In this document: piece by piece, positions 49,034 to 57,854 of the stretch
Layout: each line of letters starts with the position of its first letter
Numbering within the stretch: the stretch's first letter is position 1
Assembly (NCBI GenBank): GCA_023662865.1
Contig: JAMPIK010000004.1
Span: 44,652-108,651, forward strand
Length of the DNA: 64,000 bases
Source of the DNA: Prevotella sp.
Lineage (GTDB): Bacteria; Bacteroidota; Bacteroidia; Bacteroidales; Muribaculaceae
Direction: 5' to 3'
The notes under the pieces: model-generated
Databases searched by the model: none
Seen by the model: the letters and a program-made list of their open reading frames with translations, nothing else
Told to the model about the DNA's origin: nothing
Translations under genes and position numbers: made by a program

Positions 49034-50029
49034 ATGAACGAATCAGAAAATATTCGCGCTCTAAACGAGATTATTGCACGTAACAGCGATTTCATTTCGC
49101 GTATCCGCCACGGCATGAACACTCGCATAGTCGGGCAGAAACACCTTGTCGACTCGTTGATGGTGGCACTCCTTTGCAATGGCCACGTAATTTTGGAAGG
49201 TGTGCCGGGCTTGGCCAAAACTTTGGCAATCAAAACACTCTCGCAGCTTATTGATGCCAAATACAGTCGAATACAGTTTACTCCTGACTTGCTCCCGGCT
49301 GATGTAACAGGCACGATGATTTACTCGGTAAAACAAGAGAAATTCGAAATAAAGAAGGGCCCGATATTTGCAAATTTTGTACTCGCCGATGAGATAAACC
49401 GTGCTCCGGCAAAAGTGCAAAGTGCATTGCTTGAGGCCATGCAGGAACGTCAGGTTACTATCGGCGATGAGACCTTCCCACTCCCAAAACCTTTCCTTGT
49501 GATGGCTACCCAAAACCCTATTGAGCAGGAAGGTACTTATCCATTGCCCGAAGCGCAAATGGATCGTTTCCTGCTTAAGGTGGTAATCGGCTACCCCACA
49601 ATAGAAGAGGAGAAGAAGATTATTCGCCAAAACATTATGGGAGAAGAAGAGCCGGTTCAACCCATGCTGACAACAGCCGATATTGAAGAAGCTCAAAAAA
49701 TTTGTACACGTATTTACATTGACGGCAAAATTGAAGACTATATAGTGAATATAGTTTTCGCAACACGTACCCCAGACAAGTTCGGACTGAAAAACCTCAC
49801 CGGTATTCTTGAATTCGGAGCCTCTCCGCGTGCCTCCATCGCTTTGGCAAAAGCAGCACGCGCATATGCCTATCTCAACGGTCGAGCATATGTAATTCCC
49901 GAAGATGTGCGTTCCGTATGCCATGACGTGCTTCGCCACCGTATCGGCCTGAGCTATGAAGCCGAGGCTAACAATATCACAGCTGATGATGTGATTACCG
50001 ACATCCTTGATGCCGTACAAGTTCCATAA
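49034..50029 (+). CDS. MoxR-family AAA+ ATPase
   Basis: 331 residues. Walker A is GVPGLAKT (56-63), Walker B is FVLADEINRAP, and sensor 1 is MATQNPIEQEGTYPLPEAQMDRF. MoxR proteins act as chaperones for partners with von Willebrand A (VWA) domains. Such partners follow in this operon: the DUF58 protein, BatA and BatB. It is the first gene of the operon, and the DUF58 gene starts 14 nt after it. Confidence 0.93.
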   Translation: MNESENIRALNEIIARNSDFISRIRHGMNTRIVGQKHLVDSLMVALLCNGHVILEGVPGLAKTLAIKTLSQLIDAKYSRIQFTPDLLPADVTGTMIYSVKQEKFEIKKGPIFANFVLADEINRAPAKVQSALLEAMQERQVTIGDETFPLPKPFLVMATQNPIEQEGTYPLPEAQMDRFLLKVVIGYPTIEEEKKIIRQNIMGEEEPVQPMLTTADIEEAQKICTRIYIDGKIEDYIVNIVFATRTPDKFGLKNLTGILEFGASPRASIALAKAARAYAYLNGRAYVIPEDVRSVCHDVLRHRIGLSYEAEANNITADDVITDILDAVQVP

Positions 50030-50043
50030 TAAATTGTTGCAGA

Positions 50044-50913
50044 ATGGATTCCAATGAACTTCTGAAGAAAATACGCAAAGTCGAGATTAAGAGTCGAGGC
50101 TTGTCGCAGAATATCTTCGCCGGTGAGTATCACACGGCATTCAAGGGACGTGGCGTGATATTTTCCGAAGTGAGGGAATACCAATATGGTGACGATATCC
50201 GCGATATTGATTGGAATGTTACCGCCCGACACAATAAGCCATATGTGAAGGTGTATGAGGAGGAGCGCGAACTGACCCTCATGCTGCTCATTGATGTTTC
50301 AGGAAGCAGAAATTTCGGCGCTGTGGGGCAGCAAAAGAAGGAGATGATGGCCGAAATTGCCGCAACTCTCGCTTTCTCGTCAATTCAGAATAATGATAAA
50401 GTGGGGGTGATATTCTTCTCCGACAAGGTGGAAAAGTTTATACCTCCAAAGAAGGGGCGGAAACATATACTCCTTATTATCAGGGAAATTCTTGATTTCT
50501 CACCCGAAGGTAAGCTGACCGATATCAACCTTGCACTTGAATATATGACCAACGTTGTGAAGAAGCGTTGCACGGCTTTTCTGATTTCCGACTTTATTGA
50601 TAATCATGACTATGCACATACAATGTCCATAACCAATCGCAAGCATGATTTGGTGGCGGTGCAAGTATATGACAAACGCGATGCTCAACTCCCCGATGTT
50701 GGGCTGGTACGCATGAAAGACTCCGAGACAGATACTCTGTGCTGGGTCGACACTTCGTCAAAAGCTGTGCGCAAAGCCTGGGACAGAGCATGGTACGAAA
50801 GGCAGCAGCGTCTTTCCGACACTACTCTGAAAAGCGGTGTGGATTTAGCATCAATCTCCACAGATGAGGATTTTGTAAAGGCTCTTCTTGCCTTGTTCAA
50901 AAAAAGAGGATAA
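50044..50913 (+). CDS. DUF58 / VWA-like protein of the Bat operon
   Basis: 289 residues. The DUF58 signature is FSEVREYQYGDDIRDIDWNVTARH, followed by a VWA-like fold with the MIDAS residues in LMLLIDVSGSRNFG (DxSxS). No signal peptide or membrane helix is seen, so it is cytoplasmic. It is the usual direct client of the upstream MoxR ATPase. The next gene begins one base after its stop. Confidence 0.9.
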   Translation: MDSNELLKKIRKVEIKSRGLSQNIFAGEYHTAFKGRGVIFSEVREYQYGDDIRDIDWNVTARHNKPYVKVYEEERELTLMLLIDVSGSRNFGAVGQQKKEMMAEIAATLAFSSIQNNDKVGVIFFSDKVEKFIPPKKGRKHILLIIREILDFSPEGKLTDINLALEYMTNVVKKRCTAFLISDFIDNHDYAHTMSITNRKHDLVAVQVYDKRDAQLPDVGLVRMKDSETDTLCWVDTSSKAVRKAWDRAWYERQQRLSDTTLKSGVDLASISTDEDFVKALLALFKKRG

Positions 50914-50914
50914 A

Positions 50915-51934
50915 ATGGCTATTATTGATATTCAAACATATCATCGTTTGGGGAAGAGAGTATGGCTCTCACTCATTTTATGTGTGTTCAGTCTGTGTGC
51001 TTACTCCGCACCCAAAACTACCGTAACTGCCAACCTTGACAGTACAACTCTGTTGATGGGTGAACTCGGCAAGCTTACACTATCGGTAGACAAACCTGCG
51101 GATGTAAAAGGTATAATTCCTTTACTTTCAAATGCCGAGGGCAGACCGTATGTCACCCTGCTTGATGATACAATTGAGCTCTCCACCTCCATTACTACCG
51201 ACACAGCCGCTCTGGCCAACGGTATGCAGCGCATTAAGTATCATATCCCGGTACAGGTGTTCGACTCGGGTTATTATGAAATACCCGGATTTCAATATGT
51301 AGCCGGGAGTGACACCGTATTCAGTAACCCCGTGTCCTTGAAAGTCGTTCCCGTAAAAGCCGCGGCCGATGATGAGATTACCGATTATACAGATGTGGAA
51401 AACCCGGCTCCCGGCTCTTGGCTTGACAATGTGCCGGACTGGGTACTCAATTATTGGTGGGCTTTGCTTATCGGTCTGTTGGCATTGGCCGGATTGATTT
51501 TCTTGTTCGTATATTGGCTGAAACACCGCAACCGGCAAGTGAAGAAGATACCTGATGTACCACCCTACGAAGAAGCCGTAAGGGCTCTCGACTCGCTGCG
51601 CGATAAGCAGCTGTGGCAACATGGCGAGAATGAACTATATTTTGTGGAACTCACAAATATCATACGCCGGTATTTGCTCCGCCGTTTCGCTATTTCCGCC
51701 CCGGAAATGACAACAACCCAATTTCTGGAAGAAGCCGGAAACAATCCCAAGTTAGCACATTACAGCGACCAATTTCGCCGATTGCTTCAACTGGCCGACT
51801 TTATTAAATTTGCAAAAGGCCAATCACTGCCTTCCGAGAACGAAGAGGCTTTCACTATTGTCCGCAAATTTGTGGAAGATACTCGCCCCACTAAGGAGGA
51901 GTTGGAGAATGAAAGGAAGGAGGCCAAGAAATGA
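50915..51934 (+). CDS. Bat-operon membrane protein, BatD-like N-domain and C-terminal cytosolic helix domain
   Basis: 339 residues from ATG 50915 (MAIIDIQTYHRLGK). A signal anchor (about 12-30) leads to an Ig-like periplasmic domain, then a single membrane helix (~180-205), then a cytosolic helical domain with PYEEAVRALDSLRD and QFLEEAGNNPKLAHYSD. This is the uncharacterised protein usually found between DUF58 and batA. The longer open frame from 50888 was rejected because it overlaps DUF58 and weakens the signal anchor. The stop overlaps batA by 4 nt (ATGA). Confidence 0.8.
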   Translation: MAIIDIQTYHRLGKRVWLSLILCVFSLCAYSAPKTTVTANLDSTTLLMGELGKLTLSVDKPADVKGIIPLLSNAEGRPYVTLLDDTIELSTSITTDTAALANGMQRIKYHIPVQVFDSGYYEIPGFQYVAGSDTVFSNPVSLKVVPVKAAADDEITDYTDVENPAPGSWLDNVPDWVLNYWWALLIGLLALAGLIFLFVYWLKHRNRQVKKIPDVPPYEEAVRALDSLRDKQLWQHGENELYFVELTNIIRRYLLRRFAISAPEMTTTQFLEEAGNNPKLAHYSDQFRRLLQLADFIKFAKGQSLPSENEEAFTIVRKFVEDTRPTKEELENERKEAKK

Positions 51935-52911
51935 AACTCCTGCACCCCTGGCTGTTATTTCTCTTTTTAGTTTATGTGCCGATAGTAATCAACTATCTGC
52001 GCCGATGCAAGAAGTCTGAACCGGCTCTGGAAGTCTCTTCTCTCACTTCGTTAGTCTCTCTCCACGGCTCATGGCGAACAAAATTAATGCCGATGTGCTT
52101 TGTATTGAAGTTGCTCGCAATCGGTTGTATTATAGTGGCTCTTTGCCGTCCGCAAATTCATGACGCTACCATACATTCACAGACCGAGGGTACTGATATT
52201 GTTCTTGCCATAGACCTGTCAGTGTCAATGAATGAACCGGATTTGCGCCCCACGCGCCTTGAAGCAGCGCGAGAAATAGCCTCCAACTTCGTAAAAGGCC
52301 GGGAGCATGACAATATAGGCTTGGTGGGATTTGGCACGGAGAGTCTCACTTTCATGCCGCTGACTACCGATTTGCCTTCTGTCATCAACACCATTCGCAG
52401 TCTCTCACCCGGTGCCCTGGGACCCCAAACGGCCTTGGGCGATGGCCTTCTCGGTGCCATTAATAGAGCAATGGGTGGTAAAGCGGTGTCGAAAAGTGTG
52501 ATATTGCTGACAGACGGCACCAATACCGCCGGTGAAGTGACACCTCTTGTTGCCGCCGATGTGGCCAAACAAAAGGGTGTGAAGGTTTATACAATAGGTG
52601 TCGGAGACCAACAACAATACGTTGACCCGACAATGGCTCAATTCTATGGCTACGGGACTTCCGGCAACGAACTTGACGAAGAAACCCTCAAAGCAATTGC
52701 ACGGACTACCGGCGGTGAATATTTCAGGGCAACCGACAACAATACTCTCCAACAGGTGTTCGACAAAATAGACAAACTGGAAAAGTCTGAAATCGAGTCT
52801 GACACATTTGTGCGTTGGCAAGACAACTTTACCCCCTGGATTGTAGCCGCACTCATATTGTTGTTTATTTCATATCTCTGCCGCTACACTATATTGCGGA
52901 GAATACCATAG
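51931..52911 (+). CDS. batA: VWA-domain protein BatA
   Basis: 326 residues. A short N-terminal membrane helix pair (about 3-20 and 53-74), a VWA domain with MIDAS in VLAIDLSVSMNEPD (DxSxS) and LTDGTNTAGE, and a C-terminal helix (~300-320). BatA and BatB are thought to form a membrane complex needed for aerotolerance and envelope integrity in Bacteroides. It overlaps the preceding gene by 4 nt and precedes batB by 17 nt. Confidence 0.92.
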   Translation: MKLLHPWLLFLFLVYVPIVINYLRRCKKSEPALEVSSLTSLVSLHGSWRTKLMPMCFVLKLLAIGCIIVALCRPQIHDATIHSQTEGTDIVLAIDLSVSMNEPDLRPTRLEAAREIASNFVKGREHDNIGLVGFGTESLTFMPLTTDLPSVINTIRSLSPGALGPQTALGDGLLGAINRAMGGKAVSKSVILLTDGTNTAGEVTPLVAADVAKQKGVKVYTIGVGDQQQYVDPTMAQFYGYGTSGNELDEETLKAIARTTGGEYFRATDNNTLQQVFDKIDKLEKSEIESDTFVRWQDNFTPWIVAALILLFISYLCRYTILRRIP

Positions 52912-52928
52912 ACTTCATTCTGATAAAA

Positions 52929-53963
52929 ATGACATTTGCATATCCCATATTATTATTGTTATTGCTCTTTGTTCCCGTATTGTGGCTGCTTTACATAGCC
53001 GCAAGAAAGGCTCGCTGCAGCAAGCTCGACAAGTTTGGCAAACAGCAAAACCTCAAAGAGCTGATGCCCGATGTGTCGCCCTACAAGCCGGGTATTCGCA
53101 TAGCATTGCGCCTCACGGCAGTGGCAGCTCTAGTTATCGCTTTGGCACGCCCCTGGGGAGGGCTTGTCGAGCAAGAAGTAAATCGCGAAGGTATAGAAGT
53201 GGTTGCGGTTGTAGATGTCAGTAACTCAATGCTTGCTTCGGCATCTGACGACCCGCAAGGCACCAAGCGCATTGATGCCGCCAAACTCTTACTTGATCAA
53301 ATGGTGGAGGGTATGGCCAACGATCGTATCGGCCTCGTTACTTTTGCCGGAGATGCATATTCCCTTATACCCGTGTCTTCCGACTATGCCTCCGTAAAGT
53401 CTTTTATGGGTGTAATTGATCCTGGCCAAATATTTAATCAGGGTACAAACATTGCTGCTGCAATTGACAGAGCTATGGAGACGTTTACCCCGGACAGCCC
53501 TTCCGGTAAGGCCATAGTCATATTCACTGATGTAGAGGAACTTGAAGATGAACAGGAGGTGCTTAATGCCGTAAAGAACGCCCGAAAACATGGCGTTCAA
53601 ATAGATGTGGTAGGTGTAGGTACCGTCAAAGGAAATGTGATAAATACGCCGGAAGGCTTGTTTACCGATGATAAAGGCAATGTGGTGAATACGAAGCTGA
53701 ATGAGGAGCTGGGCAAACACCTCGCCAAAGAAGGAGGCGGTGTGTATGTCAACGCATCTTCGGCAAATGCCTTGGCTACTTTGCAAAAGCAGCTCAAACA
53801 GGTAAAGCGTACCGCGTTGTCTGCCAATCACACTGTGCTTCACGATGAATTGTTCGTATATTTTGCCGCATTTGCGCTTATTTTGCTTCTTGCAGATGCC
53901 TTTATGGTAAATCGTAAAAACAATTTGTTGAGAAAAGTAACTTTCTTCAGCAAAGAGAAATAA
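52929..53963 (+). CDS. batB: VWA-domain protein BatB
   Basis: 344 residues from ATG 52929 (MTFAYPILLLLLLFVPVL). Two N-terminal helices (4-24, 58-76), a VWA domain with MIDAS VAVVDVSNSML (DxSxS) and a C-terminal helix (~315-332). The longer open frame from 52815 would run through the batA 3' end and was not used. It is paralogous to BatA. Confidence 0.92.
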   Translation: MTFAYPILLLLLLFVPVLWLLYIAARKARCSKLDKFGKQQNLKELMPDVSPYKPGIRIALRLTAVAALVIALARPWGGLVEQEVNREGIEVVAVVDVSNSMLASASDDPQGTKRIDAAKLLLDQMVEGMANDRIGLVTFAGDAYSLIPVSSDYASVKSFMGVIDPGQIFNQGTNIAAAIDRAMETFTPDSPSGKAIVIFTDVEELEDEQEVLNAVKNARKHGVQIDVVGVGTVKGNVINTPEGLFTDDKGNVVNTKLNEELGKHLAKEGGGVYVNASSANALATLQKQLKQVKRTALSANHTVLHDELFVYFAAFALILLLADAFMVNRKNNLLRKVTFFSKEK

Positions 53964-53969
53964 CACATT

Positions 53970-54725
53970 ATGAGAAGGACAATATTATTAATTATCAGCA
54001 TATTAACCATATTCTCGGCACAAGCGGTCGATATGAATGCGCGCCATGAACGGCAAGCTATCGAGAATGGCAACAAAGCCTATCGCTCTGGCAAATACTC
54101 TCAGGCTCTTGAATATTATGAAGATGCCCTTAAAATCAGTCCGAATAATCTGACTGCATTGTTCAACAAAGCTTTGTCGCAAGCCCGAATGGCAGAAGCC
54201 ATTAATCCACAAACAGAGAAGGAGACAAAGCAAAAGGAGCAGCTCTCGAAAGAGGCCTCGGTTGCCTTTGAGTCAGTAGCCAAACATACTGCCGACAGTC
54301 CTTCCTTAGCAGCCAAAGCGAATTTCAATCGCGGTAATATGGCCTTTAAAGAAAAAAAGTTTGAAGATGCCGTCCAATACTATAAAAATGCGTTGCGACT
54401 AAATCCCAAAGATGATTCCGCACGGCGCAATTTGCGTATTGCTCAACAAAATATCCCCAAATCCAATCAAAATCAGAATAAGGATAACAAGGACAATAAA
54501 GACAACAAAGATAACGAAGACAATAAAAACAATCAAAATAACCAAGACCAAAACCAAAATCAGAACAAAGATAATCAGCAGAACAAGCAGCAACAGCAAC
54601 AAAAGCCCAAAGACTTAAATCAACAATCGGCTGACCGATTGCTCCAGCGCAGCAATGATAAGGAAAAAGAAGCCAGACGAAAGTTAGTACAAGGCAATCC
54701 CGCAAGCCGTCGAAAAGGCTGGTAA
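53970..54725 (+). CDS. batC: TPR protein BatC
   Basis: 251 residues. A signal peptide (1-17), TPR-like repeats (residues ~25-150: GNKAYRSGKYSQALEYYEDALK; FKEKKFEDAVQYYKNALRL), then a low-complexity Asn/Gln/Lys/Asp tract (about 165-210) and a basic end. It lies 6 nt after batB. BatC is proposed to be a periplasmic scaffold of the Bat complex. Confidence 0.88.
   Translation: MRRTILLIISILTIFSAQAVDMNARHERQAIENGNKAYRSGKYSQALEYYEDALKISPNNLTALFNKALSQARMAEAINPQTEKETKQKEQLSKEASVAFESVAKHTADSPSLAAKANFNRGNMAFKEKKFEDAVQYYKNALRLNPKDDSARRNLRIAQQNIPKSNQNQNKDNKDNKDNKDNEDNKNNQNNQDQNQNQNKDNQQNKQQQQQKPKDLNQQSADRLLQRSNDKEKEARRKLVQGNPASRRKGW
54464..54605 (+). repeat. Low-complexity Asn/Gln/Lys/Asp tract in batC
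   Basis: Imperfect repeats of units such as AACAAAGAC and AATCAAAAC encode KDNKDN, NNQNNQ and QNQNQNKDNQ. The tract sits between the last TPR and the C-terminal tail. Length change by slippage would stay in frame if in units of three bases. Confidence 0.75.
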
Positions 54726-54758
54726 TATCTAATATTTATAACCCAAACTATAACCCGA

Positions 54759-56522
54759 ATGTGCATTAAAAATTTAAAATACAATTTAATTTTACTCGTT
54801 GCCTACATACTGATGTTGCCGAGTCTTGCCCATGCCGCAAGTATCAAAATTACACAATCGGGCACCGGCGAATACTCGGTAGGACAGGAATTTACAGTCT
54901 TGGTTGAGGCGCAAGGAGTGAACGGTCTTGACAAGCTGCCCGGATTTAGGGGTTGCGATGTGATAGGTACAAGTAATTCCATGAGTACTTCAATTACTTC
55001 CGGTCCCGGAGGGCAAATGAGGAGTGTGCAAAATGTGAGATGTACATTGCGATTACGTGCCGCGCAACCGGGTAACTTTACATTCGGCCCCATTAGTGTA
55101 GGCAATGCTTCATCAAATACAATCAGTTATAAAATTTCAGGAAGTGCCTCAAGTCCGGCAACTTCACCTTCAACTTCTACATCTGCCGCTGTCTCAGCCC
55201 CCGCATCCAATTTCACACAAGCCGACAGGGGCGAGTTTTTCGTAAAAGCCGCTGTGTCGAATACTTCTCCTTATGTTCAGGAAGCGATAATATACACCGT
55301 CAGATTATATAGCCGAGTTCCTCTTTACGGTTATCCGGAAATCAGTTATCCCAAAATGAATAACTGCGTATTTGAAGAAATTCAGGCACCTTCGTCAAGA
55401 GGACTGACTACAACCATGGTGAATGGTATACCATATGAGTGCTTTGAGCTATACTCGCTGATTGTTTATCCTTCAAAATCGGGTGAACTTAAAATTGACG
55501 GGGGAGATGTAATAATAAACTCACCCGGTGTAGGTCGTATCGGCGACACTCCCAACACGATTACATTAAATGTAAAAGACTTGCCGAACTATCAGTCACA
55601 TCCCGACATTAACGGCGTTGGTAATTATAAAGTATCAGCAAAGTTACAAGATAAAACATTACGCAACGGCGAGCCTGCTCATATCACATTCACCATTAAG
55701 GGCACCGGTAACCCCGCATTTGTTTCCTTGCCGGATATACAAAGCCTGCTGCCTGAGGGTGTAAAGTTGATTAAAACAGACTCGAATATAGATAAAAAAG
55801 CTCTTCCGCAAGATGTTGATGCAACCGTTAAGTTTGATTGCACAATTGTTGCTTCCAAGCCCGGTGACTATGTTATACCGCATGTAGAGTTTACTTTCTT
55901 CAATCCCAAAAGCGGAAAGTGGTATAACGAAACCACTGCGGAAATACATCTTAAAGTAGCACAAGGTACTTCAACGGCCAGCGATGATGAAGAGTTAACT
56001 TTCATTACCGAACTGCAACCATATAATCGGGACGGACACGCCGGCTCTTTTTATATCACATCGCTTGTATATTGGTTATGGTATATAATTCTGATTGTTA
56101 TTTTCACAACAATATTAATTGTATACAGGAAGCGAATGGCAGACCTTGCCAATGGAGAAGCATTGAAGCGTAAAAATGCCCGCAACATAGCCCGCAAACG
56201 ACTGCGTGCCGCCTCCTCCGCAATGAAATCCGGCAATCAAGATATATTCTTTAACGAATTGCTCAAAGCCGTGTGGGGCTATTTCGCCGATAAATTGTCT
56301 ATGCCTACATCTGAACTCTCACGCAGCAATATCAGCGACCAACTCAAAGAAAAAGCTGTGCCGGAAGAATTGACTGATAAAGTCATAGCTTTTATTGATG
56401 ATTGCGAATTTGCCAAATATGGCACTTCAGTGAAAGTGGATATGCAGTCCGAATACACGGAGGCGGCAAATCTCATTAATGAAGTGGAAGATTTTATCGC
56501 AAAAAAACAATGTGACAAATGA
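54759..56522 (+). CDS. batD: Oxygen-tolerance protein BatD
   Basis: 587 residues. A signal peptide (1-26) is followed by Ig-like beta domains (KITQSGTGEYSVGQEFTVLV; the VSNTSPYVQEAIIYTVRLYS motif is typical of BatD), a Ser/Thr/Pro-rich linker (~130-150), a membrane helix (about 435-455) and a cytosolic helical end. BatD is predicted to bridge the periplasm and membrane in the Bat complex. The gene begins 33 nt after batC and its stop overlaps batE (ATGA). Confidence 0.9.
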   Translation: MCIKNLKYNLILLVAYILMLPSLAHAASIKITQSGTGEYSVGQEFTVLVEAQGVNGLDKLPGFRGCDVIGTSNSMSTSITSGPGGQMRSVQNVRCTLRLRAAQPGNFTFGPISVGNASSNTISYKISGSASSPATSPSTSTSAAVSAPASNFTQADRGEFFVKAAVSNTSPYVQEAIIYTVRLYSRVPLYGYPEISYPKMNNCVFEEIQAPSSRGLTTTMVNGIPYECFELYSLIVYPSKSGELKIDGGDVIINSPGVGRIGDTPNTITLNVKDLPNYQSHPDINGVGNYKVSAKLQDKTLRNGEPAHITFTIKGTGNPAFVSLPDIQSLLPEGVKLIKTDSNIDKKALPQDVDATVKFDCTIVASKPGDYVIPHVEFTFFNPKSGKWYNETTAEIHLKVAQGTSTASDDEELTFITELQPYNRDGHAGSFYITSLVYWLWYIILIVIFTTILIVYRKRMADLANGEALKRKNARNIARKRLRAASSAMKSGNQDIFFNELLKAVWGYFADKLSMPTSELSRSNISDQLKEKAVPEELTDKVIAFIDDCEFAKYGTSVKVDMQSEYTEAANLINEVEDFIAKKQCDK

Positions 56523-57343
56523 ATAAAATCCGATTAATAATATTGACAGTGGTTGCTGCTCTGACACAAATTGTGTGTCCGGCAGCTGCTGATGCGCAAA
56601 CGGCTGAAAAGGCATATAACGCCGGGTCTTTCAACGAAACAATTCGCCTTTTGGAGCAAGACATAGCGCAAGGTACATTCTCATCTGAAATATATTACGA
56701 TCTTGGCAATGCATATTTTAAAACCGGCAACAACGGAGCCGCAATGCTCAACTACTCAAAAGCGTTGCTGATTAATCCCTCCAACAAAGATGCACAAAAC
56801 AACCTGAAGTATGTTCAAGCTCAAGTGCAACTTATAAATGACTCGCTGACAGAAGGGAAAAATATGGATTCTACCCCGGCAGAAGAAGGGTTGTCCGACT
56901 CCGTGCAACTTAGGATTGCCTCTTTCGGAAGCAATTTATGGGCTGTTATCGCTCTGATATCCTTCATCTTGTTGCTGTTTTGCGTTGCAATTTATGTATT
57001 CGTCAAGAATGTAAAATCAAGAAAAGTAGGATTTTTCGGAGGCATTGCATTGATTATTCTCACCGTTTTGTTTGTATATTGTTCAGTGATAAGCAAACGA
57101 GCTGTTCTTGCTAATAATACATGTGTGCTTATGGCTTCTGAGGCAACTCTGCAAAGTGAGGTAGAACCCCAATCTCCAAAAGTAGGCACGCCTCTCAGTG
57201 CCGGAACCGTATTCAAAATCATGGGTAATACAAAAGACACCTCCGGAAATTTGTGGGTCAAAGTTTACTTGAACCCGGAGTACAGCGGGTGGCTGCCCGC
57301 CACCGATATAGCAGTAATAGAGCTTCCGGAACTTGCAGAATAA
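56519..57343 (+). CDS. batE: TPR and SH3-like protein BatE
   Basis: 274 residues. A signal peptide (1-24), TPR repeats (EKAYNAGSFNETIRLLEQDI; YYDLGNAYFKTGNNGAAMLNYSKALL), two membrane helices (~140-160, 168-188) and a C-terminal SH3-like fold (LWVKVYLNPEYSGWLPATDI). It is the last gene of the Bat operon. It could contact the BatA/B complex or cell-wall material through the SH3-like domain. Confidence 0.88.
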   Translation: MNKIRLIILTVVAALTQIVCPAAADAQTAEKAYNAGSFNETIRLLEQDIAQGTFSSEIYYDLGNAYFKTGNNGAAMLNYSKALLINPSNKDAQNNLKYVQAQVQLINDSLTEGKNMDSTPAEEGLSDSVQLRIASFGSNLWAVIALISFILLLFCVAIYVFVKNVKSRKVGFFGGIALIILTVLFVYCSVISKRAVLANNTCVLMASEATLQSEVEPQSPKVGTPLSAGTVFKIMGNTKDTSGNLWVKVYLNPEYSGWLPATDIAVIELPELAE

Positions 57344-57421
57344 TTCCATAGTCTAAACTTCTGATATTTAAGTGTATAATAAAAAATATGCTGTAAAACA
57401 CAAAAATAAAAGTTGTTAAAA

Positions 57422-57453
57422 TTTGTGTGAGTCAGAAAATATGACTAAATTAG
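57422..57453 (+). promoter_or_regulatory. Bacteroidota promoter for the small DNA-binding protein gene
   Basis: TTTG at 57422-57425, a 20-nt spacer and TAAATTAG at 57446-57453 (one mismatch from TAnnTTTG). The gene starts at 57496, so the leader is about 37 nt. Confidence 0.55.
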
Positions 57454-57495
57454 CAAATCAAAAAGATAATCAATAACCTCATAAATGTTTATATC

Positions 57496-57759
57496 ATGAG
57501 CAAGACCATATCATTCAACGAATTGCGTCGTATCAAAGATGCATTGCCTGATGGCAGTACCCACCGTATAGCTAACGAGCTGAACTGCACAGTACAAACT
57601 GTACGCAACTATTTCGGTGGCGTAAATTATGAATTCGGCAAGAACGCCGGTCTTCATATCGAACCCGGTCCCGACGGCGGCATCGTGGTACTTGATGACA
57701 CTACCATCTACGATATGGCTCTCGCCATACTCGAGGAGGAGAACAAGAAGGAAAACTAA
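57496..57759 (+). CDS. Small DNA-binding protein of Bacteroidales type
   Basis: 87 residues. The N-terminal part is a helix-turn-helix (FNELRRIKDALPDGSTHRIA; NELNCTVQTVRNYFGG), followed by a short beta region and an acidic end. Conserved in gut Bacteroidales as a stand-alone 'DNA-binding protein'. Targets are not known. It is monocistronic, with its own promoter and a terminator. Confidence 0.72.
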   Translation: MSKTISFNELRRIKDALPDGSTHRIANELNCTVQTVRNYFGGVNYEFGKNAGLHIEPGPDGGIVVLDDTTIYDMALAILEEENKKEN

Positions 57760-57789
57760 TCCAAAGTTTGCCTTTGAGCAAAATTTTTC

Positions 57790-57819
57790 GGCAAGACGTG
57801 AACTTTTTTACGTCTTGCC
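57790..57819 (+). terminator. Terminator after the small DNA-binding protein gene
   Basis: A perfect 10-bp stem, GGCAAGACGT (57790-57799) and ACGTCTTGCC (57810-57819), with a 10-nt loop containing six T. It lacks a clean T-run after the stem on the plus strand. Confidence 0.6.
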
Positions 57820-57854
57820 TATTTGTATAAGTAGTTATACTATTAATCCTCAAT

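Noticed and set aside
54759..57343. Possible rRNA, tRNA or CRISPR content anywhere in the window
   Set aside because: All gaps were read for clover-leaf ends (GGTTCGA, CCA) and regularly spaced repeats; none was found. The coordinates only mark the last dense region checked.
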